Shown: in pieces, positions 24,730 through 32,720 of the stretch
How positions within the stretch are numbered: position 1 is the stretch's first letter
Layout: the number at the start of each line of letters is the position of its first letter
Origin: an uncultured Lachnospiraceae bacterium
GTDB lineage: Bacteria; Bacillota; Clostridia; Lachnospirales; Lachnospiraceae
Assembly (NCBI GenBank): GCA_946558695.1
Contig: CAMNTQ010000014.1
Coordinates: forward strand, 1 to 62,565
Reading direction: 5' to 3'
DNA length: 62,565 nt
Program-made: the position numbers and the translations under genes
Notes under the pieces: generated by a model
What the model was told of the DNA's origin: nothing
The model's database searches: none
Seen by the model: only the letters and a program-made list of their open reading frames with translations

Positions 24730-25463
24730 GATTCCACCTCACATTCTAGGCCAAAAATTTGCGCCGCATTTTTCCACAGCACTTTTTCTTCGCCGTCTTT
24801 ATAATCCTTAACCGCATTCCTGACTTTTAAAAGCTCCAATGGATAATATCCTGCTTCCGGCGTCCCTGTACCGAGAAGCACTCTGTCTGTCCCAATTGTT
24901 TTTATGGCGCGGTGCGTATTAAAATCCATGCTGGAAGACGTCTCAAGATAAATATTATCATGTTCTTTTGCGACGCTGACCGCGCTCGCATTATCATACT
25001 GCAATCCCATTCGTCCCATGATAAATGTTACATCCGGATAGTCTTTTGCAATCTCCCCAAAAAATACAGGACTTGTAAATACCTCCGCCGCTCCATAGCA
25101 CCATACTGCCGCTCTATATTTCCGGCATACGTCAAGAAGGGGATAAAAGACTTCATGCTCGCACAGCATATAGCCATGGCGCAGCGGATTCATATATAAA
25201 CCTTTAAAACCTCTCTCAGACAATGCCGTCTCCAATTTAGCCGCTCCGTCATCCTCCCACGGATTCACCGTATACAGACCGATAAACCGATCCGGGTATT
25301 TTGTGAACGCTCTTTCCACCGACTCATTGTCCATGCTCTCGGCATAACAGCTTATTACGGCCATATCTATTCCAGCCTTATCCATCTTTTCCAAAAGCAT
25401 CTCTGCCGTAATTTCTTTTTTGAATCTATGTTTTCCAATAATATTTGACACATCAATAATCAA
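24726..25463 (-). CDS. Amidohydrolase-fold paralogue lacking metal ligands (probable pseudoenzyme)
   Basis: The 245-aa product is a paralogue of the next gene (shared VNPWEDDGAAKLE, FKGLYMNPLRHGY, PLDVCRKY-like LLDVCRKYRAA). Its ligand positions are changed: MIIDVSNIIG has no His, WCYGAAE replaces VHGQSD, IMGRMG replaces LYHMG, and LLGTGTPEAG replaces FSSDAPFG. It is probably not metal-dependent and may be structural or regulatory. I chose the TTG at 25463, because AGGGGG lies 7 nt upstream and the resulting MIIDV start matches the MIIDM start of the paralogue. A longer frame to 25493 would overlap the upstream SIS gene. Confidence 0.72.
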   Translation of the reverse strand: MIIDVSNIIGKHRFKKEITAEMLLEKMDKAGIDMAVISCYAESMDNESVERAFTKYPDRFIGLYTVNPWEDDGAAKLETALSERGFKGLYMNPLRHGYMLCEHEVFYPLLDVCRKYRAAVWCYGAAEVFTSPVFFGEIAKDYPDVTFIMGRMGLQYDNASAVSVAKEHDNIYLETSSSMDFNTHRAIKTIGTDRVLLGTGTPEAGYYPLELLKVRNAVKDYKDGEEKVLWKNAAQIFGLECEVES

Positions 25464-25474
25464 AACCTCACCCC

Positions 25475-26491
25475 CTAATGATCTTTCACCCATTCAGGGC
25501 CAAATAACATACCCAACATCGTTTCTGCCGCGATACTCTCTACAAGAGGCATAAGAGAATCTCGTAATTTCGGAAGCTTCACAACAAAAACATTCTCTCT
25601 CTCAGGAATGTCAGAAGTTGTATAAATCATAACCTTCCCCCCATGTTCCAAAATAAAATGAAACATCTTCATTTCTTTTGTACCTTCCTCAAGCACCGGA
25701 AAGAACATCTGTGCCAGATACCGCTCCGCCATCTTCGCACTGTGATATTGTCCATGCGCATAATCCGCACATTCCCAGACTGCCGTGCTGTTATGAAGCC
25801 CCTCTCTGTATGCCAGCGAGAGCTGTCTGGCTGTTGCAAGGGACGTATCGTTCGCCAGCAAGTCAAAAAGCTCCGCCCCTTTTGCAAACTCGAACATCGG
25901 ACGTGACTTTTCTTCCCACCGAAGAAGCCAGTCGCCAGACCATTCCACTGCCTCCTCTACTTCCTTCCAAAAAGAATCATCCAACTCGCCCACAAGCTTA
26001 TGCGCCAGAATATTCAAGATCAGCATGGTAAGCTCATAAGTCTTACTGGTGATGGACACCTCTTTCCCGGCGCGGATCTGCAGCGGAATATCGGCAATTT
26101 CACTCAGCTTGCATCCTTCATTATTATACAGGCCGACAACAGTTGTTATTTTTTTTGCCTTTTCTGCAAGCTCTACTACTTCCATTGAATTACCAGATTG
26201 CGATACTGCCACAATGAGCGTTTTTTCATTCATCTGACCAAATTGAAAACGTGACAATTCAAAAGAACTGAATGACAATGTAGGAATGCCATGTCCAGTA
26301 AGATAACTGCGAACGGAATCCATCGCATAAAGCGAACTTCCCATACCTGTCAGGATGATTCGTTCCATCTTCTTTTGCTTAAATTCTTCAACTATCCCAT
26401 CCATCTGTTTTTCACCGTCATTCCGGTAAAAGTGCGCCACTTCACGCAGCAGACGACTCTGCGTGCATACCTCTTTTATAAATCCATTCAC
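25475..26491 (-). CDS. SIS-domain sugar isomerase/deglycase-like protein, copy B
   Basis: The 338-aa product has two SIS domains. Motifs are ILTGMGSSLYAMDSVRSYL, IVAVSQSGNSMEVVELAEKA and SITSKTYELTMLILN in the first half, and AYREGLHNSTAVWECADYAHGQYH in the second. It is clearly different from copy A, so the two are not a recent duplication. It is the first gene of the PTS operon, directly behind the DeoR-controlled promoter. Two distinct SIS proteins in one operon suggest two chemical steps, such as deglycation and isomerisation, or a heteromer. Confidence 0.85.
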   Translation of the reverse strand: MNGFIKEVCTQSRLLREVAHFYRNDGEKQMDGIVEEFKQKKMERIILTGMGSSLYAMDSVRSYLTGHGIPTLSFSSFELSRFQFGQMNEKTLIVAVSQSGNSMEVVELAEKAKKITTVVGLYNNEGCKLSEIADIPLQIRAGKEVSITSKTYELTMLILNILAHKLVGELDDSFWKEVEEAVEWSGDWLLRWEEKSRPMFEFAKGAELFDLLANDTSLATARQLSLAYREGLHNSTAVWECADYAHGQYHSAKMAERYLAQMFFPVLEEGTKEMKMFHFILEHGGKVMIYTTSDIPERENVFVVKLPKLRDSLMPLVESIAAETMLGMLFGPEWVKDH

Positions 26492-26532
26492 ACCTTTTCT
26501 CCTTCCTGTTTTTTCTTTTTAATGTTTTTATA

Positions 26533-26589
26533 GTTCCTATTTCAGTTCGTTTATAGTTCATTTATATCATATTTGTCTATTTTTGTCAA
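26533..26589 (-). promoter_or_regulatory. PTS operon promoter with three GAAC repeats
   Basis: On the minus strand TTGACA (26584-26589) and TATAAA (26561-26566) are exactly 17 bp apart. Right after the -10 box are three GAAC elements (26556-26559, 26545-26548, 26533-26536) spaced 11 and 12 bp; the first and third share GAACTATAAA. Tandem repeats at helical spacing are typical of DeoR-family operators, and they cover the start of transcription. Confidence 0.75.
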
Positions 26590-26773
26590 CATATTGTATT
26601 AATTAATCTATATTTTATTATAATCGCACAATTTTCTCGCTATTTTCAAACTTTTTACTCACTATATACAAAAATTTCGTTCTTTTTCTTATCATTTATA
26701 TTGTGTAATTATTAATATTATGGTATCATATCAGCAGATTTAAAAACAAAATAGAACCAAAAGGAGAAGCGTC

Positions 26774-27553
26774 ATGATTCAAAACAAACGATTAGAACAA
26801 ATTATGAACATTCTACAGCAAGAAAAAAGTATAAGCGTGAACCAAATAAGCGAAATGCTTCATGTTACTCCCAAAACCGTTCGTCTGGACCTGAAAAAAT
26901 TAGAGAATGCAAATGCACTGCAGCGCGTACATGGCGGAGCTGTTCTTTCAGGTCTTCAGCCCACCTCTTTTCCAGTTCACTTGTATCGTCAGAAATGTGT
27001 GGAAGAGAAGGCGATGATAGCAAAAAAGGCATTTTCCCTCCTCAGAGAAAATGATACGATATTGTTGGATGACGGGAGTACTTCGCTGGAACTGGCAAAA
27101 TTATTAGGCGAGTTCCGCATTACCGTATTAACCAATGATATTTTTATCATCAATGAATTAATGTATAAACCTAATGTATTCCTCTATGTAATCGGCGGCG
27201 CATTAAAACGCGACGGTGAATCTTTTGTAATTAATGGTGAAGACTCTATTCAGTTCATTAAAAAATATCACGTAAGCAAAATGTTCCTTGGAATCAGCAC
27301 TCTTGACATTGAAAACGGCGCTATGATCTACTATTACGGCGACCGCTCTACAAAACGCGCGTTTATGGCAGCCGCTGATGAAATCATCTGTATGGCAGAC
27401 TCCACAAAATTCAATCATACTGCATTCACACGTATCGCAGACATTCAGGAGATTGACACGATTATCACTGATTTGTCACTTCCTCCGACAGAAGCCGAAA
27501 AATATCATGCTATGGGACCTAAGGTTATCTACGCAGAAAAACCAGACCTTTAA
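26774..27553 (+). CDS. DeoR/GlpR family transcriptional repressor
   Basis: The 259-aa product has the DeoR winged helix at 1-55 (RLEQIMNILQQEKSISVNQISEMLHVTPKTVRLDLKKLE) and a sugar-phosphate-binding domain (AKKAFSLLRENDTILLDDGSTSLELAKLL, TVLTNDIFIINELM, MADSTKFNH). It is divergent from the PTS/SIS/amidohydrolase operon. GAAC repeats lie at that operon's promoter. It should release the operator when it binds a phosphorylated sugar made by the pathway. AAAGGAG precedes the ATG. Confidence 0.93.
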   Translation: MIQNKRLEQIMNILQQEKSISVNQISEMLHVTPKTVRLDLKKLENANALQRVHGGAVLSGLQPTSFPVHLYRQKCVEEKAMIAKKAFSLLRENDTILLDDGSTSLELAKLLGEFRITVLTNDIFIINELMYKPNVFLYVIGGALKRDGESFVINGEDSIQFIKKYHVSKMFLGISTLDIENGAMIYYYGDRSTKRAFMAAADEIICMADSTKFNHTAFTRIADIQEIDTIITDLSLPPTEAEKYHAMGPKVIYAEKPDL

Positions 27554-27571
27554 GAGAATTTCCGCATAATA

Positions 27572-27603
27572 ATAGAGAGCGATACTTCCGCCTCGCTCTC
27601 TAT
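27572..27603. terminator. Bidirectional terminator after the DeoR gene
   Basis: Ten-bp perfect arms (ATAGAGAGCG, CGCTCTCTAT) with a 12-nt loop lie between the convergent DeoR and PrdA-like genes. The T-tracts are short on both sides. Confidence 0.6.
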
Positions 27604-27646
27604 TTCTATGTAATTATTTTATCTGCACGATTTGCTGACTACTATT

Positions 27647-28051
27647 CTATATAGGAAGCTCCAGATAGATATCTTTTCCTTCTTTAATAGAAATCACTAC
27701 TTTGCCGCTTCTGACTGTTGTCACAGCGCCTTCCACGCTCCCGCTTACCGTCGGCGCCTCCTCAGCCGCCGCTTCTTCTTCCGGTTCTTCGGCCGCCGCC
27801 TCCTTAATACCATCTACATTATCAGCCGTCAGCGGACAGAGAGAATCGCTTGTCTTTGTTAATTTTGCCCCAAGTACCTGAGAGATTGTCAGGCATCCAT
27901 CCAGATTCAATAACCCGGAATCTACTAATTCATCAAAAATAGCCGGATCTTCAAGATTCGCCGGTTCAATTGTAATACCTGCTTCTGCTCTGCAGCATAA
28001 TACGGCAGGATCGTTTGCATGTGCTTTTGCGGTTTCCGCTGTAATGGACAT
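27647..28051 (-). CDS. Small protein resembling the N-terminal region of proline reductase PrdA
   Basis: The 134-aa product starts MSITAETAKAHANDPAVLCC and continues IEPANLEDPAIF and QVLGAKLTKTSDSL. From memory this closely matches the N-terminus of the D-proline reductase proprotein PrdA, which is about 600 residues long. Here the gene stops after an Ala/Glu-rich linker and a short strand-rich end (VVISIKEGKDIYLELPI), before the self-cleavage and catalytic parts. No prd genes lie nearby. It could be a stand-alone accessory protein, a decayed relic, or a scaffold domain. It has its own promoter and a strong AGGAGGAGG ribosome site, which argues for expression. Confidence 0.6.
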   Translation of the reverse strand: MSITAETAKAHANDPAVLCCRAEAGITIEPANLEDPAIFDELVDSGLLNLDGCLTISQVLGAKLTKTSDSLCPLTADNVDGIKEAAAEEPEEEAAAEEAPTVSGSVEGAVTTVRSGKVVISIKEGKDIYLELPI

Positions 28052-28087
28052 ACTTCATTACCTCCTCCTAATATATACGTTACTTTC

Positions 28088-28117
28088 AGTATATCCCTCG
28101 TTATGCATAATTTCCAA
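28088..28117 (-). promoter_or_regulatory. Promoter of the PrdA-like gene
   Basis: On the minus strand TTGGAA (28112-28117) and TATACT (28088-28093) are 18 bp apart, about 30 bp before the start codon. Confidence 0.5.
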
Positions 28118-28190
28118 TTGATTTTCGCTATGAATATATAGGCTTTTTCTATTTGTCTTTCTGTTTCCAATCCCTGATTCTCTTCTTTAT

Positions 28191-29405
28191 CTATAAAGCC
28201 TTGATCCTGTCAATCGCCGCCGCAGTATTCTCGTAGCTTCCGAAGGCTGTCAGCCTGAAATACCCTTCGCCGCTCGGCCCGAAGCCCGAACCCGGAGTTC
28301 CTACCACATTGGCTTTCTCAAGAAGATAATCAAAGAATTCCCATGAGGTCATGCCCTTTGGCGTCTCCAGCCAGATATACGGCGCATTCACGCCGCCTGA
28401 TACATTGTATCCGGCACTTTTAAGCCCTTCATAGATTACCTTCGCATTCTTCATATAATAATCGATCTGCTCCTTAAGCTGCGCTTTTCCTGCCTCAGAA
28501 TATACTGCTTCCCCGGCCTTCTGCACAATATAAGGCGCTCCGTTATACTTCGTCCCGTGTCTGCGCGCCCACAGCGAATGAAGCATCACATCTCCTGCTT
28601 TCAGCTCTTTCGGAATCACTGTCGCGCCAAGCCTTACTCCTGTGAAGCCCGCATTTTTTGAAAAGCTCCGAAGTTCTATGGCACAGGTTCTTGCCCCCTC
28701 GCATTCATAGATCGTGTGGGGTACATTTTCCTCAGAAATATACGCCTCATATGCGGCATCATAGATAATCACCGCGCCCGCCTTGTTGGCATAATCTACC
28801 CACTCCTGAAGCTGATCCTTTGTAATCGCAGAACCTGTCGGATTATTGGGGAAGCATAAGTAGATGATGTCAGGCGTCTCCTTCGGAAGTTCCGGTGAAA
28901 AATCCGTCTCCTTTGTACACGGCATATAGATGACGCCGCTCCATGTCTCCGTCCTCGGATCATACGTCCCTGTCCGCCCTGCCATAACGTTCGTATCCAC
29001 ATAGACCGGGTAAACCGGATCACAGACTGCAATCTTGTTATCCTTTGCAAATATCTCCTGAATATTGCCGGAATCACATTTCGCTCCGTCAGAGATAAAT
29101 ATCTCATCCTCTTTGATGTCACAGCCTTTATCCTGATAATCGTTCTTCGCCATAGCGCTTCTGAGGAACTCATAACCCAGATCCGGCGCATACCCGCGAA
29201 AAGTCTCTGCATGCGCCATCTCGTCCACCGCGCTGTGCAGACTTTCAATAATAGCCGGAGCCAAAGGCTGCGTTACATCGCCGATTCCCAGTCTGATAAT
29301 CTTTTTATCCGGATTCGCCTGCGTATATGCTGCTACTTTTTTGCCGATTGTGGAGAAAAGATAACTCCCCGGCAGTTTCAGATAATCTCCATTCACCTTA
29401 AACAT
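28191..29405 (-). CDS. dapL: LL-diaminopimelate aminotransferase
   Basis: This PLP enzyme makes LL-diaminopimelate directly from tetrahydrodipicolinate, bypassing the acylated DAP routes. The 404-aa product has RLGIGDVTQPL, AETFRGYAPDLGYEFLR, ISDGAKCDSGNIQEIF, FPNNPTGSAITKDQL and the PLP-Lys in ELRSFSKNAGFTGVRLG. I use the ATG at 29405, with AGGAGGG inside the end of dapF; dapF stops 1 bp upstream. The longer in-frame alternative lacks a site. It ends the run ANTAR-dapF-dapL. Confidence 0.95.
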   Translation of the reverse strand: MFKVNGDYLKLPGSYLFSTIGKKVAAYTQANPDKKIIRLGIGDVTQPLAPAIIESLHSAVDEMAHAETFRGYAPDLGYEFLRSAMAKNDYQDKGCDIKEDEIFISDGAKCDSGNIQEIFAKDNKIAVCDPVYPVYVDTNVMAGRTGTYDPRTETWSGVIYMPCTKETDFSPELPKETPDIIYLCFPNNPTGSAITKDQLQEWVDYANKAGAVIIYDAAYEAYISEENVPHTIYECEGARTCAIELRSFSKNAGFTGVRLGATVIPKELKAGDVMLHSLWARRHGTKYNGAPYIVQKAGEAVYSEAGKAQLKEQIDYYMKNAKVIYEGLKSAGYNVSGGVNAPYIWLETPKGMTSWEFFDYLLEKANVVGTPGSGFGPSGEGYFRLTAFGSYENTAAAIDRIKAL

Positions 29406-29406
29406 C

Positions 29407-30264
29407 TTACTTAATCCCTCCTGTAATATCAATTTCACCGTCAAATACAACTGTCGCCGGACCTGTCATATAGACTATATCCGCTTCCCTGTCCCATTCG
29501 ATCTGCAGATCGCCGCCTAATAGTTTAACGGTCACGGTATCCTCTGTCAACCCATTCAAAATGCAGGACACCGCCGCCGCACATGCCCCGGTCCCACAGG
29601 CAAGCGTTTCCCCTGAACCTCTTTCCCACACGCGCATCTGCGCCGTATGCCGGTCTAATACTTTTACAAATTCTGTATTAATGCGGTTCGGAAATCTCTT
29701 GTGATTTTCAAATTTTGGACCGATTGTCTCGATATCCAGTCCCTCTACGTCATCCACATAGACAACAGCATGAGGATTTCCCATGGACACGGCTGTGACG
29801 CGGTATTCCCGTCCGTCCACAAGAATGGGCGCGTTAATCATTCTCTCATCCCCCGGCTTTTCTAAAAGCACAGGAATCCGTTCTGGAAATAATTCCGGCT
29901 TTCCCATATTCACTCGGACAAGCTCTGTTTTTCCGTCCTTTACTGTTAAATCTAAATATTTGATACCGCCGAGAGTTTCCACTGAGATACTTGTTTTATC
30001 TGTCAGTCCGTAATCGTAAACATATTTTGCCACACAGCGGATACCGTTGCCGCACATCTCTCCGCGGGAGCCGTCCGCATTGTACATCTCCATCTCAAAA
30101 TCCGCTTTTTTTGACGGATTGATCATAATCAGGCCGTCAGAGCCAATACCGAAATGACGGTCGCTGATAAACCTTGCCGCGGCGGGCGGATTTTCAATAT
30201 GCTCTTTCAGGCAATTCACATAAACATAGTCATTTCCAAGTCCATGCATCTTCGTAAATTTCAT
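29407..30264 (-). CDS. dapF: Diaminopimelate epimerase
   Basis: This 285-aa cofactor-free racemase converts LL- to meso-diaminopimelate for lysine and peptidoglycan. Both active Cys are visible: the first in MCGNGIRCVAKY and the second in ETLACGTGACAAA. MHGLGNDYVYV is near the start. The ATG at 30264 follows GGAGGAAAG; nine extra codons upstream would overlap that site. It is directly followed by dapL, an arrangement that completes the last two DAP steps. Confidence 0.96.
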   Translation of the reverse strand: MKFTKMHGLGNDYVYVNCLKEHIENPPAAARFISDRHFGIGSDGLIMINPSKKADFEMEMYNADGSRGEMCGNGIRCVAKYVYDYGLTDKTSISVETLGGIKYLDLTVKDGKTELVRVNMGKPELFPERIPVLLEKPGDERMINAPILVDGREYRVTAVSMGNPHAVVYVDDVEGLDIETIGPKFENHKRFPNRINTEFVKVLDRHTAQMRVWERGSGETLACGTGACAAAVSCILNGLTEDTVTVKLLGGDLQIEWDREADIVYMTGPATVVFDGEIDITGGIK

Positions 30265-30326
30265 ACTTCTTTCCTCCAAATCTGTTTTCATTTACTGATT
30301 CCTTCTATCTTTTCTGCAATATCCGG

Positions 30327-30869
30327 TTATGACATCACACGCAGCACCATCTCTGCTGTCTCCGTCATGTCCGTTCCGCTGTCCATGCTGCACTTCTGGA
30401 TGTATCTGTGAGCCTCCTCCTCCGACATATGATTGCGCTCCATTAAGAGCTCTTTCGCTTTCCCTATCAATGCCTGCTGTGCGGGATCCCGCTTTCCCGC
30501 CTCCCGCTTCTTCTTTCGCCGCCGCTTTAGATTCGTCAGCATCATTTCCATCGTATTGATGAAATCATATGCTTTCAGCGGCATGGAAAGCCCCATCACC
30601 CCTTCTGCATCCCCGTCGCTCCATTTATCCGGCGAAGCCAGAAGTAGGATGTCGAACTCTCTCGGAAGAAATTCCCGCAGCTCTGTATACATCATATCCT
30701 TTAATTTATAACCGCAGATAACAATTCCTTCATCAACTGTATCTGCATAATGCAATGCCTGCGCACCACTTGTACACACTCCGGTAACGTTCATCCCATT
30801 TCGTACCAGCAGATTCCGGATATTGGCCGCGTTGTCCTTACTCGGAAACACAACGATAATCCCAACCAA
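30327..30869 (-). CDS. ANTAR-domain RNA-binding antitermination regulator
   Basis: The 180-aa product has an N-terminal response-regulator-like fold (residues 1-115; GIIVVFPSKDNAANIRNLL) that lacks a clear Asp-rich acidic pocket. A basic coiled linker (NLKRRRKKKREAGKR) follows, then a C-terminal ANTAR domain (ALIGKAKELLMERNHMSEEEAHRYIQ). ANTAR proteins bind paired hairpins in leader RNAs and prevent termination. Its gene follows glnA, whose leader at 32260-32320 contains such hairpins. The start is TTG at 30869 with AGGGGG 7 nt upstream. Confidence 0.88.
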   Translation of the reverse strand: MVGIIVVFPSKDNAANIRNLLVRNGMNVTGVCTSGAQALHYADTVDEGIVICGYKLKDMMYTELREFLPREFDILLLASPDKWSDGDAEGVMGLSMPLKAYDFINTMEMMLTNLKRRRKKKREAGKRDPAQQALIGKAKELLMERNHMSEEEAHRYIQKCSMDSGTDMTETAEMVLRVMS

Positions 30870-30913
30870 TTTCCCACCCCCTGTCCCTTTCGCCGATGCC
30901 GCTTAAAAGGTGG

Positions 30914-32248
30914 CTAAATTCTTTGCAGGTATCTTGAAAGTTCCCACTGCGTAACCTGCGAGCTGTACTCTGTATATTCCTTTTTCTTCGCCTTCAGATA
31001 CTTTCTCGATAAATCCTCTCCGAGAACATTCTGAATAAACGGATCGTTCTGAAACGCTCTTGCCGCTTCTCTGAGACTTCCCGGAAGCTCCTCGATTCCT
31101 GCATTCCTTCGCTCCTCCTCAGTCATATCGAAAACATTACAGTCAATACTGCCCTGCGGCACAATCTTACTCTTAATTCCGTCAAGCCCTGCCGCAAGAC
31201 ACACCGCCAGCGCCAGATACGGATTCGCAGAAGGATCGGGACTCCGAAGCTCGATTCTTGCGGAGTCTCCCCTTGTTCCCGGAATACGGATCAAAGGCGT
31301 ACGGTTTTTCGCAGACCATGCAATATACACCGGCGCTTCATATCCGGGAATCAGACGCTTATAGGAATTAACGATCGGATTGGTAATAAAACTGACTGCC
31401 TTCATATGCCGCATGATTCCTCCGATAAAATAATAGGCTTCCCGGCTGATTCCGTTCGGATCTTCTTCATCTTTAAATGCATTGACTCCGTCTCTGCTCA
31501 GAGACATATTAAGATGCATACCGGAACCATTAATTCCGTACTTTGGTTTCGGCATAAATGTCGCATGCAGCCCGTGACGTTTTGCAATGGTCTTCACTAC
31601 CAGTTTAAAGGTCATTATATTATCCGCCGTCGCAAGCGCCTCATCATATCGAAAATCAATCTCATGCTGCGCCGGCGCGACCTCATGATGGGACGTCTCT
31701 ATCTCAAATCCCATCTCCTCCAGCGTCAGCACCATATCGCGCCTTGCATTCTCCCCCAGATCCAGCGGCCCAAGGTCAAAATATCCTGCATGTTCATGGG
31801 AAATCGTCGTCGGCTGTCCATCCTCGTCTGTATGGAACAGAAAAAATTCACATTCAGGACCTACATCAAAGGTATACCCCATCTCCTTTGCTTCGTTAAG
31901 AACCTTTTTTAGAATATAGCGCGGATCACTCTCAAATGCAGTCCGATCCGCCTTATACACATCGCAGATCAGCCTTGCCACCTTACCTTGCTGCGGTCTC
32001 CACGGAAATATCTCAAACGTATTGAAATCCGGATACAGATACATATCCGAGTCCTCCACCCTGGCAAATCCCTCAATCGAGGAACCATCAAAAACAACCT
32101 GATTATCAAGCGCCCTCTCAAGCTGGTTCGCAGTAACCGCAATATTCTTCAATGTCCCGAAGATATCCGTAAACTGCAGGCGGATGAAACCCACATCCTC
32201 TTCCTTAGCCATGCGCAGGATATCCTCTCTCGTAAATTGATTCATCAC
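30914..32248 (-). CDS. glnA: Glutamine synthetase type I
   Basis: The 444-aa product condenses ammonia and glutamate with ATP and is the main entry of nitrogen. Motifs are FVRLQF-like VGFIRLQFTDIFG, VFDGSSIEGFARVEDSDMYLYPD, VGPECEFFLF, NGSGMHLNMSL, the NPIVNSYKRLIPGYEAP flap and RIELRSPDPSANPYL. The length fits the GSI-alpha type. I did not see a NLYDLP-type adenylylation loop. The leader holds a terminator overlapped by ANTAR-type hairpins, so expression is probably set by antitermination. Confidence 0.96.
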   Translation of the reverse strand: MMNQFTREDILRMAKEEDVGFIRLQFTDIFGTLKNIAVTANQLERALDNQVVFDGSSIEGFARVEDSDMYLYPDFNTFEIFPWRPQQGKVARLICDVYKADRTAFESDPRYILKKVLNEAKEMGYTFDVGPECEFFLFHTDEDGQPTTISHEHAGYFDLGPLDLGENARRDMVLTLEEMGFEIETSHHEVAPAQHEIDFRYDEALATADNIMTFKLVVKTIAKRHGLHATFMPKPKYGINGSGMHLNMSLSRDGVNAFKDEEDPNGISREAYYFIGGIMRHMKAVSFITNPIVNSYKRLIPGYEAPVYIAWSAKNRTPLIRIPGTRGDSARIELRSPDPSANPYLALAVCLAAGLDGIKSKIVPQGSIDCNVFDMTEEERRNAGIEELPGSLREAARAFQNDPFIQNVLGEDLSRKYLKAKKKEYTEYSSQVTQWELSRYLQRI

Positions 32249-32259
32249 AATTCCTCCTC

Positions 32260-32320
32260 AAAAAATGGGCGTTCTCATACAAGGATGAGAACGCCTTTGT
32301 TCGCATATTTTCTGTAATAT
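32260..32320 (-). promoter_or_regulatory. ANTAR-type two-hairpin antiterminator and terminator in the glnA leader
   Basis: All on the minus strand. Hairpin 1 (32305-32320) has stem ATATT/AATAT and hexaloop ACAGAA. Hairpin 2 (32285-32306) has stem ATGCGAAC/GTTCTCAT with one mismatch and hexaloop AAAGGC. Both loops have A at position 1 and G at position 4, the known ANTAR signature. The terminator has perfect 11-bp arms (GGCGTTCTCAT at 32285-32295, ATGAGAACGCC at 32268-32278) and TTTTTT after it, just before the glnA ribosome site. The strand of hairpin 2 that forms its 3' side is the terminator's 5' arm, so the two are mutually exclusive. Confidence 0.75.
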
Positions 32321-32324
32321 TCTA

Positions 32325-32555
32325 TTATTCCTCGTCTTCATCTTCGTCAAGCCAGTAGTCATCCTCAAACTGATTACAGACATCGCCGTTGTTACTGCCA
32401 ATGCTAACGCCCTTTTTTATCGGCGCCATAAGAAATCCCTTTATAATCCCGAACATCACACAACATAATATCACCAATATCTTCTCTGTCAGTGTCCAGT
32501 CTCTCTTAAAAAAGTCTTTCACTGACTTCGTCATATCTCTTAAGCAATCTAACAT
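32325..32555 (-). CDS. Small single-pass membrane protein upstream of glnA
   Basis: The 76-aa product has an amphipathic start (MLDCLRDMTKSVKDFFKRDW), one hydrophobic helix (ILVILCCVMFGIIKGFLMAP) and an acidic tail (FEDDYWLDEDEDEE). The function is unknown. The ATG at 32555 has AAGGAGG 8 nt upstream. Its stop lies 5 bp before the first hairpin of the glnA leader, so glnA may be transcribed through it, which hints at a link to nitrogen control. A possible -10 (TATAAT, minus strand) is at 32601-32606. Confidence 0.7.
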   Translation of the reverse strand: MLDCLRDMTKSVKDFFKRDWTLTEKILVILCCVMFGIIKGFLMAPIKKGVSIGSNNGDVCNQFEDDYWLDEDEDEE

Positions 32556-32650
32556 ACTCACGTCCTCCTTCACTTATTTGGCCTGTTCCGATTCTCTCCT
32601 ATTATATACTAATTCCTTATGAAATAAAAGACTTTTGTTACAAATTCAGA

Positions 32651-32679
32651 TTGAAAAACCGACTGCACTCTGTTACAAT
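32651..32679 (+). promoter_or_regulatory. pduL promoter
   Basis: TTGAAA (32651-32656) and TACAAT (32674-32679) are 17 bp apart, 42 bp before the start codon. Confidence 0.65.
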
Positions 32680-32720
32680 GTTAAATACTATGATTACTAA
32701 CTTTAGAAAGGTGATTTTTC

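Noticed and set aside
27647..28051. Selenoprotein gene with in-frame UGA readthrough (because of the PrdA similarity)
   Set aside because: No in-frame UGA with coding sequence beyond it was seen, and PrdA itself is not the selenocysteine subunit.
30327..30869. Two-component response regulator instead of ANTAR antiterminator
   Set aside because: The receiver-like part lacks a clear acidic pocket, and the C-terminal helices match ANTAR rather than a DNA-binding domain.
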